This document shows positions 34,870 through 45,691 of a stretch of 64,000 nucleotides of DNA, one piece after another. Every line of letters begins with the position of its first letter. Position 1 is the first letter of the stretch. The DNA is taken from contig LS997563.1 in NCBI GenBank assembly GCA_000469685.2, forward strand, positions 28,559,897-28,623,896. Reading direction: 5' to 3'. A model generated the notes under the pieces. The model was given only the letters and a program-made list of their open reading frames with translations, made no database searches and was not told where the DNA came from. The stretch comes from Haemonchus contortus. Its lineage: Eukaryota > Nematoda > Chromadorea > Rhabditida > Trichostrongylidae. The position numbers were made by a program, and so were the translations under genes.

Positions 34870-37800
34870 ATGGTGACTTCTGTGATGAACACCTCACTTG
34901 GCCCAGCTGTATGTCGTATGTGCCTTTGTGGTGAAACATCGATACCATATCTTGGAAATGCTCCAGGAGAACCTCTTATATCTCCATGCCACTGCAAGTA
35001 TGGCTTTTTTTTTTTTGATGTTGTGTTGAGTTGCACTGTACAATTCAATAGCGGCGGAGAAATTTTCGTACATGTTTCAGAGGAACCATGGGGTTATATC
35101 ACCGAAGCTGCCTTGAACATTGGCTATCCATATCCCGAACGTATTGCTGTGAAATCTGCAAATTTCGCTACGAAATAGGAAGGTATGCTCACCATCTTTT
35201 GGGAGTAAAGGCAGTGGGCGTAAACCACCGGGTAAGGATGTTTGGGAGCTACGGGAAAATGTTATATGGTCCTTCACTACGCCCTTTTTCGCGCCGCACA
35301 GTGAGACAACTAGCAAAGCAACGCTGCCCACCGAGTATTCTGTCGCACACCCATCTCACCCAAGTACTGCTTTTGAGAAGGCTGATGCTAAAAAAGGCTC
35401 GATGACCTGCCACTCCTTTTCACAAGTGAAAGTGCCACGTGAAATCATGTGCGCTCTTTTTCCTTTTCCCGAGCTTCGTCATTCACTCTGAACACACAAA
35501 AATACCTTAGCCCCATATAAGTTATGAAGCGGAAGTTGATGTGATCCCATTGATTCCACTTTTTTAATATAAATTACGTTAAGAGTAGGAGTTCCAAAGC
35601 AACCTGCCTGCTCCAAAACAAAACTCGTACTACTTTAAACGACATGACGCCTACCACTGAGGCAGGTTTTAAGTAGATTGGATGATTAGGAACAGCTGAT
35701 ACTCCTTATCTACTCCACTTCAAATATGTGCTCCAATTTTAGGCGCCAGAGTCGTTAAATCAACCCGAACTTCACCGCGCAGTTTGCCGCGTACATCCAA
35801 AATTGGATAAATGTTCTCATACTCTTATGGAAGAAGCCAAGTGAAGTAGAATAAGGCGCGTCAACTTTTTTATGTAGAAAATAGAGGAAATAGAAAATGA
35901 GGCGGTAACTTGGAGAAAACCTCCTGGTGGAAAGATGCAGAGCCGCTTCAGCACCGATTCTATTACCGCCCGCGGGCATTTGTGTATTCAAGCGTTCACG
36001 CGCGCGGTAAAATAAATCTAACCCTCATACGGTTCAAACAAGTCCATCTCGAAATCGTATGGGTTGTGCCACTCGCGATGTGCGCGGCGTGACCTGGTTT
36101 CGTCGACGATATGAACAAACGGGGTTCGGGAACTTCTCCCCTAACACGGCGTCGCACACGCCGCACCCGCCGCCTATCGCAGGATCGCGATGGAAGATTG
36201 GAGCGCGCAATTTGTGAGGTAGGGAGTCCTTTAATTATTTGAATTGGTTGGCCGCTCCCTTCAATTCCAATGCGGTCTTGATCGTCGTTTATATAGGAGG
36301 AGTCATTTTAATTAATCAAGTCTAATTAACATGAAAACTAAAAAGAAACAGAAGAAAAAACGATAAAATTCAATGAAAAAGCAAGCCAGTCAAGGGAAAA
36401 TATCGCGTCCTATCGATTGGCGGGAGGCGGGGTGAGTACGGTAATTGCAGTAACATTTGCCGCATGCCGCAAGGGAGAATGCCGCGGTAGGGGAGAAGTT
36501 CCGTTACCCGAACAAACGCACCCCGCTGGCTGCACCTATCGCGCGCATGTGTGATCAGATTTAGAAGTGCGCTGTGAGGCAACTGGCAAGGAATCACCGT
36601 GCGCTGTGAATATCCGAAGGCTATCATTGCACTCATGTATAGTGGACCACACCAAAACTTACGGAATTTTTTTTTTGCTGAGTTGCACGCCGTGGCCGTT
36701 TTATTTGGCTTCTTAGTTTCCCAATAGTAAGCATACCGGTAGAATCTCCTCCCATCACTTCGTTCTTACAACCCCTCCCCTCTAAGGCATGACGCGTTCA
36801 AGTGAATACAACTTGCAAGTTAGATTTTCAGACGCAAACGTGGGTTCCTGTCGTATCTTCGCGCTCATTCGGGATTCTTAATAGATGATGAGCACGAAAG
36901 AAGTTTGGCTAGTGACTTCGCTTGTTTTCTTATTTTCGCTCCGCTGACAATAGGAGGATCTGTGCTGTGTATCAAGAGAATTATCGAACGCCTCAGTGTC
37001 GCTGATGAGAAAGACAGTTTTGATGTCGCTTATGGTAAGCTATTTAAAAATCCTATCAGTGTTCCGTTCGATTCCACGCGGGACCAACACGCACAAAATC
37101 ATGCTAGAAGGACACGTATCCGGTATTCGCAGACCTGAGGGGAATAGGGACCTGAAGGGGGGGGGGGTTCACTATAGTTCTGTTTTAGATTCAAATGCAC
37201 ATCACCTCCAGTATATTTGTGATGAATGTGTGAAGCCTTACCGCAGACAGTAGAATGAGTAAAGTGGGCGATAAGGAGGGAAACTTGTGTACGAGTCCAC
37301 GCGGTGGTTGCGGCGTACCGCCGTAGCCGCACCCGCCGCGTGGGCCACTTGTTTTCGCACTTTTACCTGCGCTCTCTCAGTGAGATGATGGCTTTCTGTC
37401 CGATTCCTCTTTCCTCCGACTTCTCGTATGAAGTCAAGTATGAATCACCACCGTACTTACCATGCTTATCTTTCTTTGGCTCTAGTAATAAGCGTTAGAG
37501 AGGCAGAACAGAGTGTAGTGGTCCTCTCAGTGTGTTGATTGTATTGCTGCGCCTGCACCAAGATTCATACAAAAAGAAAGTGATGGAAGGAGGCCACTAT
37601 TATAACTAAAGGATTAACCCAGATAAAAAGGGTACAGATTAAAGTTAGTATCACAACACCAAGCTGGTGTTTCAGAAACTCTTGGTCTCGGACTCATGGC
37701 TGTGTTCCTCATCATGGTTTTCTGCTTCTGGATATTCTTCACCGTTTTATTTTACATACATGATTTCCGCGTATGGCAAAGAAAAAACCTGGTACGTTGC

Positions 37801-40695
37801 TAATTCAACCCATTTTATCATAAGCATTGGCAATCTTTGTAGGGACATGGTGGTCTGATTCTTTTATATTAAAACATATCCTGCTTTTATTTCTTCTGTT
37901 TTTAGATTGTGTATGTGATCGACCAACTGGACCGGGAAGATGAAGCCTACAGTCGCACAAACAATCACTTCAGTGAATCGCAGCGGCCTTTACTTTTAAG
38001 GAAGAAAATACGCAAATTCTTTGTAAGTCTTCTTTCGGTATTCTCTTCGCAGCTAGACATTAATATTATCTAACATATTTATAGCAGGGATGGTGAAGTT
38101 GTGGTAGGTTGTCTACTCCTTAAGCATGCATTTGGTTATGGATTAAATGGTGGACGGTGATACGACCACCAGACCAGCCTTCTAGTTCCTCGGGGGTGGA
38201 TTAATTAGGTTCAGACTATTTTGGGAAAAGAAACGGTCCGACTTGTAAATAGATTGGCCTCTGCACTTCATTTATTAGTTGAATAGGATAAGTTTCTAAA
38301 ACGACATCAAGATTCTAAGTGAGAATGGAATGCGAAGCGCATTCCATCAACGGATTGATGTGATGCACGGACTATAGTATCCTTTTCTATCTTACAGTTG
38401 TAGGTGAGGTATTTATTGATCAAGTTTGTTCGCAGTACAAGGAATAACGCAATTGAATTCTATTCGTGCAATAGGAATTGCGGTACATTTGGAATTATTT
38501 AGAAAGTTTTGCAGTGTTGTGATGGTCAGTCAAGAGAAGACACAATAATTCCTCTTCGAGACACAGCTATCAGTACTCTAATGGTGGAGCATCAAGATTT
38601 TCACGATATGGGCAGTTCTCATGTATGTTTAGTTTAGATTCACTTCTTATTAGTTGCTTCGCTGCCTTGAGAAGCTCTTCCACCCACGTAGCACAAACCT
38701 CCTTTGGTTGAAGTAACCATAAAGCGTAGCTTTCAATCCGCCGCAAGCAGTCTTGATTGAGGTGAAATGGTTCGCAAGACAGATAGATATAGATAGGGAC
38801 AACATTCAGACTTTGCGTTGTCACATTGTCGTCATCCAAAGTGCACTGGTCACTTCCACCCGCAGGAGATCGCTGCCGCTAGTTTGGCAGTGATGCAGAG
38901 CCAGTGGCCAGCCGACATCTCACTCCTGTAATTTCAGAAAGTGATGAACCTGCGAGCTTTTCGTAGTTAACAGTAGTCCCAAATTTTATAGACATGTTTT
39001 TCTGTTTGATATCTTTATTTCTTTTCGATTTACCTTTCCTCCGTTCTTTTAAACATTCGAGTGGGCATTAAAAGAACGTGGGAAGGTTACAATGAAATCA
39101 GTAGAAGTCTGGCTAGGCACGTGGCGCGGTGAGCACCAGTGACTGCACGACCGGCTGACCGCAAAAGCTTTTTTGTGTTAACCTTACGATTCTAGAAAAA
39201 GAGCGGTCTTTTCCAACTCAGAATTGTCCAACTAAGATCTGAAAAGAAAGAAACGCCGGCAACTATCAGCTGGGGCTGACAATTACAACTACAAACATCC
39301 CATCCAAAAAAAACCCGAAACATCTGCATCAAATTTCCCCCGCCACTACACGCTTCTTGAGGGTTCAGTTCTCGAACATTCAATTCCTATACCGTGTTGA
39401 AGATGCACACACAATTTTCTGAGCAGAAAGTTTTAGAATGGTACTATAGTACAGCATAATATGAAAAAACTTTAGGGTTGGAAGACGCTTATAGTTCTAC
39501 CCACAATCATTATCTTCTTATGCTGACCTCGAATACGGCTAAAGAACCTCGTCGACAGGCTCATTACTGTTGGGCCAAACCAGTTTGCGACGAGGTTAAA
39601 AGCTATACACCCACATGCACTTGTCCCAGAAATATGATGCAGGTACCGGAACAGCAAAGTTTGTATAAATAACAAGTGGTGCTGAAAGAGTTCTGGGAAA
39701 CACGATCACGTTTGAGCAGCTTTTTTGTAACCCCTGTCTTTCGGAGCAGTTTCTACCTTTCCACCTCTGCCAGGTCTACGCCGCAGTGGCGACCGTGCAT
39801 AGTCTGAAAGCAACTACATCGACGCATTCTGCATGAAATGAACTTTTATTTTATGTCTTCAAATTTCATTGTGCCTTTAAATTATATATTGATGTTATGT
39901 TGTGTATTTTGTATTTTGATAGAGTTGCTATCGAGCGAAAATTTGACTAGTCTTGCATCTCCTGTCTTTCTTACTTTATTGATCAAGCACTTATCTAGTC
40001 AAGAGTTCACTTATGAATTGGTTTTCGAGTATAGCCAAGTATTTTTTAGCAACTCCGAGTAATTTCTCCGATTGCACGCACATCTACTTCGTCGCAGGGG
40101 AGGAGCTCAAGCGGAATCTCGTCAGCTGCTATCACCGGCACATCAACATCTCAGATAACTGAACTAAGAATTAATCCATCAAATAGTACTCCCACTAATG
40201 GTCAGCCGTCCTCTTCAGATGAAGGTGGGTTGTCCATTTTTCTTTATACATACAGATGGCACAGTCGGACTTTCACCTTTATTCGGCTAATCTTTAGTCT
40301 CCTTTTTTTCCATGCCCTTTCAAGAAACATGCGGTGAATCTAGATCTCTTTGATTTTGGGCTCCGCTAAGAATGAGGCAGTGTCAGCTAATAATCTTGGG
40401 TTGAAACTTACATTATCAGGTTTAGAATTTGAGTGTAGGTCTGTTTCAGTCCCTACGCTTTCAACGTTCCGACCCTATGTTACATCGTCAAGCGCTTCTA
40501 TTTTCCCGTATACATCAACGCCTCGTTTACTCGTGCCAACATCAACTGCAAAACCAACGTCAAGTGATGGCTATGGTTTGTACTTTTTCTCGGTGAAATA
40601 AAAATCATTCACGAACAGCTATTCGTCGTACTCTAGGTGTCCAGAGTCCAGATGCAGACGTTGAACCAACATCCAGCGTGCCATCTCAACGCTAG
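34870..40695 (+). CDS. MARCH-type RING-CH membrane E3 ubiquitin ligase
   Basis: The family ubiquitinates membrane proteins to control their trafficking. Exons 34870-34997, 35081-35182, 36832-37034, 37676-37791, 37906-38022, 40050-40224, 40450-40575 and 40637-40695 join in phase to 341 codons. Residues 15-69 form the C4HC3 RING-CH domain: CRMC, CHC, HRSC (His50), CEIC, with Trp57 in LEHWL as in MARCH2/3. Two membrane segments follow, FACFLIFAPLTIGGSVLCI (about 105-125) and LGLGLMAVFLIMVFCFWIFF (about 147-170). The first five exons match MARCH2/3 in order and length. The Ser/Thr-rich exons 6-8 fit by phase but lie beyond a 2-kb intron; alternatively a short exon at 38085-38096 ends the protein after GW at about 225 residues. 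Exon 7 has a second in-frame acceptor that adds 27 bases. I am sure of the domain, less sure of the tail. Confidence 0.87.
35850..36640. repeat. GC-rich repetitive block with internal inverted repeats
   Basis: The block lies inside intron 2 of the first RING-CH gene. GGTTCGGGAACTTCTCCCCTA near 36124-36144 recurs inverted near 36487-36513 with a short insertion (TAGGGGAGAAGTTCCG...CCCGAAC). GC-rich hairpin-prone sequence (GCCCGCGGGC, GCGCGCG) lies around it. It looks like a decayed foldback transposon; open frames across it have no recognisable domain. Confidence 0.5.
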
Positions 40696-41890
40696 CGTTT
40701 CCTGTCTCTAGGATTAACTGGAAATAAGGCGGGATCGATTTTTTTGCTTTTACTTTGCCTGACATCATGTTAAGGTTGTATTGCGCTCTACCTGAATCAA
40801 TAATGCCGTGACCAATTTCTTTTTTTTTTTTATTCTAAGTGGAGAGGCATGCACTGGCAAAACATGCATTCTCCATATTCCTTTAACTGAAATTACAGCA
40901 TTGCTTTTTCGAAAGCTGGGGTACCATGGTGCATTAAGCTGTTGAAGGTTCCGTCGCAATAAAATGGCATGGTAAAAAAAAAAGAGAAAAGGAAGGCGAA
41001 GCCAATTATAGGGAGGAACTACTGGAAAGCCATGAACGCCTTCACAGCTGTCCAGCGCTTGCGCGGATTACCTAGGTGTGCCATTTGAATTAGTTTGTGT
41101 AAATGTGGATAAGGGCAGGTATTGCCATATTCCACGAGCGGAGTGGCGTGACGCATGACAGATTTGTTTACTAGGGATGCATAATGCGGTTAGTGTATCC
41201 TACGATCAACCACAGGATACCGTCTGTTTTCTACCATAAAACATACTTCACCTCAGATTTTACTGGGTTACTCCACTTGTTCAGTCGTAGCATCCGATAT
41301 GAGCGCAGTGCGTACCCATCCCCCATGACGCTTTCTAACGTACAGCTGCGATAAGACTACGCTTCCAGCGACCGATTGGCTTGACGCGTTTTCTAGTACA
41401 CAAAGCCGTCCTTCTATGTTTTTTTCTCCTGAGGATTGTTCTACATTCTTGATTTATCAAGACAGAGTCATAGCGGCGGTGATACTAATTAGATAATGCG
41501 GAAAAGTAGAACTACAGCCTTAAAAGTGACAGAAAAAGCGGTTTTGTGCAATAGAGAACGCGTATGCAGTACTGATACAGCAGACTAAGCGCCTGGTAAT
41601 GCGCGTTGTCGCCCTCGCTCGCCGTTGCTGTTCTTTACAGTTCTGCTATCCCTTTTCCTATTTGAGTAATATTCATTTTACTTGCTCGGGACACATTCAG
41701 CACAGTCGTTCGGAGCTAAAACGTACCCCAATCTTGGTTCAAAGTGTATTGCTACAGTTCAGCGATAATCTAGCAGTAATTTCAGAATTATTGGGCCGAC
41801 AAGAAAGTTTTTCAACGAAATTCAAAGTTTTGACTTGATGTGCTGATAAGCTATGGCATATAAGCCATTAAGAAAGCGAGGGCAAACGGG
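40696..41890. other. Intergenic region
   Basis: Nothing is recognised in this stretch beyond a few short open frames and homopolymer runs. The 3' UTR of the first RING-CH gene should begin here. Confidence 0.5.
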
Positions 41891-41962
41891 GTCTCGGTAG
41901 TGTAAGGGATAAGAGCACAGTCCCCGGAAAGGACAAGTACGGGTTCAGTCCCGTCCGAGACC
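41891..41962 (+). tRNA. tRNA-like sequence, degenerate
   Basis: The ends GTCTCGG and CCGAGAC pair over seven bases. A four-base D-stem (GTGT/GCAC), an anticodon-like stem (GTCC/GGAC) with loop CCGGAAA, and a T-stem (ACGGG/CCCGT) with TTCAGT follow in order, and TTTT occurs five bases after the end. Box A (TAGTGTAAGGG) and box B (GGTTCAGTCCC) are both near consensus. Against a working tRNA: C instead of U before the putative anticodon, a short T-loop, and a GGA anticodon without the long variable arm expected for serine. A pseudo-tRNA or SINE head is more likely. Confidence 0.4.
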
Positions 41963-42342
41963 GATGTTTTGTCCATAAATCGCCATTCTTGTTAGAAATT
42001 CAAAGTGTTCATGATTCAACTGAACAGTGCAAACACCATAACAAAGTTGATATTTCAAAATGCTGCTATCTCTGAGCTTCATTCGAACTTGTTTTTCATG
42101 TGTATTTCCGAAGCTCTTGCTACTCCACTTTATTGGTTAGCTTTCGGCATATAATGCCTTCTTCAGACCTTAACCTTACAATACATAGTTGCAAACAATC
42201 AGTCAACAATCAGTTACTACATAGAACACATCGTATCGTATCAAACCAACCGGAAATAGTGGGGAAGAGGGGAGTGGACCTATTAGCGGGGAACTTGAAA
42301 GAGAAATGGAACACCGCTCTCTCCTGAGGCGACGGAGAATGA

Positions 42343-42756
42343 TCATTCAATCAGTCTCAGGAGGTCACGCATCTCCTCCTTTGCGTTGATTTCCGGCTTG
42401 ATACGGTATATTTCCCGTGCTTCCATGATTTTCCTTTCCAGGGGCCGTACCAAATATCTATGCAAAACCCTCACATCGAAAGATGGAGCGTTCTCCTTCT
42501 CATGTCTGAGTGTACGGTGCCTGGAAAAGCTGCTGTTTGGGTAGGCAGCGGGATTGGCCAACGCTCTTCTATGTTCGTCCAGGCGGATCTTCAGGCGTCT
42601 TGCGGTCTCCCCCACGTACTTCTCTCCACATCTTCCGCATTGAATCAAATACACGGTGCCTTGAAGCTCGCAGATCTTTTCGGATGTACAGTAGCGACAA
42701 GACTGCTCGCGACACCGTTTTTCGTAGATTCGAGAAGATGTCAGGAGATCTTTCAA
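42343..42756 (-). pseudogene. Penelope-like element C-terminal GIY-YIG endonuclease fragment
   Basis: An open frame of 137 codons carries SRIYEKRCREQSCRYC, then GTVYLIQCGRCGEKYVGETAR, then a region with H, E and R spaced as in GIY-YIG nucleases (LEHR-type LDEHRRAL; RKIMEAREIYRIKPEIN). A Cys-rich motif followed by a VYLI...KYVGET GIY-YIG core is how Penelope-like retroelement polyproteins end. The reverse transcriptase that should precede it is not recognisable upstream: the frame is interrupted by stops at about 42760-42800. This is a truncated copy, between the two RING-CH genes. Confidence 0.75.
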
Positions 42757-42862
42757 GTTGATATTCTTTTAAAACATTCTCTTGGCAATCAACGCATGAG
42801 TAGACAAATGTTAAACAAGTGCGGGCTTGAAAACTCTATCATCAGTGGTTGAGTATAACAGA

Positions 42863-43174
42863 TCATTCCAGCATTTCAACTGTATCGATAGGGGAAATTC
42901 GCGTCGAAATTTTCTTCCGATTTCGGCAGTTAGGGTCTTTTTTGAGCTCCAATCTCCTGAATCCTGGACAGTAGGCATCGGTGGTTTGCGCAAGGTACCT
43001 GAACCTATCTGGTTCATCCGAAAAAGTGCAGGTAAATAGCCTCAAAAAAAATTCCTCTTCGTCGAAGAACTTCCTTACCAATCCAATATTTGAAGAAAAC
43101 ATCATGGTGATAGAATTCTGCGTATCCAGCTCATTCAATTTTGGTTCGCACTCAAAATTGTGGACATCCAACAT
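42863..43174 (-). other. Unassigned open frame of 103 codons
   Basis: The translation is compositionally protein-like (SDEPDRFRYLAQ, YCPGFRRLELKKDP), unlike most frames here, but I do not recognise it. It lies just 5' of the Penelope-like fragment on the same strand, so it may be another part of a decayed retroelement or an exon of an unrecognised gene. Confidence 0.25.
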
Positions 43175-45243
43175 GTTTTATTTTGGTTTGCACTCCACGG
43201 TTAATGACGAGAAAGGCAATCTTATTTCTATCGAGCTTTAATTTACCCTGTTTCCTGGACGGTTCATTCTTCGAGTGCAATTTTGTGTTCTTTTAATATG
43301 CATATCTAAAGAATCGCAATGCTGCGACTAACACACCTCTCTCATGTCCTTTCCTGCCTCTCACGCACACGAACAGGGAGTATTGGAGTTTTTGCAATGC
43401 GCACTCTGCATGCATACTACATAAATATCAGTCTGCTGTTTGAACTAAACCATTGCTACAATCAGGTTCAGTTGAGTAGTCTCGTCTTGTTTGTGACCTC
43501 TTGAAAACTACAATGGGTGCTGATGACAGCCTACAGTGTCAATTCCTTGCAGCTGAGAGCCAAAGTACAAAGTCCTCTTCATTGCCACTCAAACTGACCA
43601 TTGATCGGCTGGCTTCAATATTGCCAGATGTCGCGAAGAGTTTTGCTCCATTCCGACCATCACGCAGTTTTTCCACTGCCTGGAGGATAAGCCATGACCA
43701 TGCTTCTCATGTGTTGCAATGCTTGCGCAGAATTTTTGCAAGGCTCACAGTAATGCCTAAGAAAAATAGAACTTTACGCTGCTGGGAGAGTAAGTCATTG
43801 CTCCGTGCTGCACTTCTTTGGCATAATGCGCCAGTTGTGTTCCCTTCTAAACACACTGCGCATCCCTAATCCTCCCTCAGTTTGGAGGAGTGACTGTTTG
43901 ATGACTGGTTCCACCACCAAAGTCCCTTCCTTCCCTGTGCAACTAATCGATTAGCAGATCGAACATCGAACATGGTGTTTTAATTTTTTCGAAAGGTCTT
44001 CGGGGTGTGTAAGACTTTTGGCTCGGGCACCTCACGATACAGTGTTATCTGCAGGGCTCGGATGCCATAAATGTAGTGCTCCGAAACATGGATGGCTTAG
44101 CTCAATAGGTCGCTAACAAGCCACAATACTTTCTCATAGCTGTTAGACCTCCGTTCCTTTACGTGGCTAATTGGGTAGTCAGACGACAGTAACTGAGTCA
44201 GGGTTGCATTTTGTCCAACACTGATGTGTTAACAATGCCGACAGTGTTGTAAAGTAAGGATTCAGGTCGCCGCCTACAAGAAAACCAGTCCTCAATTCGA
44301 AACGCCATTATGAGCAGTTCGCCACGATAACATGTACAGAGATCTGCTCCGGGTTTCCCTATGCTCTACTAGCCGCCTATCAATTTGACGGCCTTTTTTA
44401 TTATAGTCGGTGTTTGTGATAACAATTTGATTCGTGGAGGTTTCCTATTCAGTTAGAAGTTTTTCATAAGGCTTTGGCCAACGCTGCTTTGTAATCACTT
44501 TAATGTCATTTCACCGCTCACTGTAAATATGACATCGCTTGCCTATTGCGTAACGAAGTGTTGCTCAAACATTCCTGACCTTAATTGATATTGCCGTCTG
44601 TGATATGTTACTTTAGTTCCTTATATTCAAACGTAGAAAACTATTACTCGATCACGCCAGCAGAGTTTTATAAATTAACAACTTACCAGCTTTAATTATT
44701 CGTGTTTTAGGTGGAATTTTTATCTATTCCCTTTTTTTGAGATAGCTATTGGCATGTGTGTTGTCTACTGCCGTTTTTTTTTTTCGCAGAAATGATTTCT
44801 GATTTATCGTCTTTAAGATAACTGCCCTTCAAATTTTATGACTAACGTTTGCATCCAGAAATTTTGTGTTTGTTTTTCCATGTATCATCATTCTCGTCCA
44901 TCACGCGCTCTGTGTCATTTTCGACAATCTATCTATCACACACAACCCATATTCGATTGCAAGTTCGCGATAATGGTCTGCATGCTCGATCTCGTCACTG
45001 ATCTTTAATTGTCCTTGTGAAAAAGCCTTAATCAATAGCAGTTCTTCTTGCTGATTATGGGTGTTGACCTTATTTCTGTATATCGATTAGAAATTGTACA
45101 TCATTATAGACCACTCTAACTCGAATTATCGTTACCGTCCGCCTTCAGAATGGCTCAAGCAGAAGGAGGACCTTCATCGGCAGATCATGAGCAGGAAACT
45201 GTGGAGGTCAGATACTTTTTCATGCTATTCTATTGGAATTTTT
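43175..45243. other. Intergenic region
   Basis: A plus-strand open frame at 43501-43869 (122 codons) has no recognisable domain. Nothing else coherent is visible. Confidence 0.45.
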
Positions 45244-45691
45244 GGTACTATTCTACTATTACACCCCCAAAAACTCAAAATTTTAATTTTCGATGAAACT
45301 TCGCCTATAGGGGTAATCCGATGCCCTGATAACGAATATGACCTTCATTTTTGGCGTTGGCGCCATTTGGCGCCAAATTGCGCCAATTTGGCGCCAAGGG
45401 TGTTTTCAACAAATTTGCTGAAAACTTGCCTTTAGGGGTTATTTCAGGTCCTGATAACGATTATAACATTCTTTTTTGGCGCTGCCGCCATTTGGCTCCA
45501 ACTGGCGCCAATTTGGCGCCAAATTGGCGCCAATTGGAGCCAAATGGCGCCAACGCTAAAAATGAAGGTCATATTCGTTATCAGGGCATCGGATTACCCC
45601 TATAGGCGGAGTTTCATCGAAAATTAAAATTTTGAGTTTTCGGTGGTATAACGGTAGAACAGTTCTGGGGGTGTAATAGTAGAATAGTACC
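45244..45691. repeat. Foldback repeat with TTGGCGCCAA palindromes
   Basis: GGTACTATTCTACTATTACA begins at 45244 and is repeated in inverse ending at 45691. The arms extend inward about 130-140 bp each and include AACTCAAAATTTTAATTTTC, ATAGGGGTAATCCGATGCC and TGATAACGAATATGACC. The centre holds a third diverged copy of the GATAACGA motif and seven GGCGCC hexamers, most inside TTGGCGCCAA. The layout is that of a foldback, MITE-like element with satellite-like internal structure. Confidence 0.8.

Noticed and set aside
34710..35048. Minus-strand frame of 112 codons
   Set aside because: It is antisense to the RING-CH exon at 34870-34997, whose Cys pattern is unmistakable.
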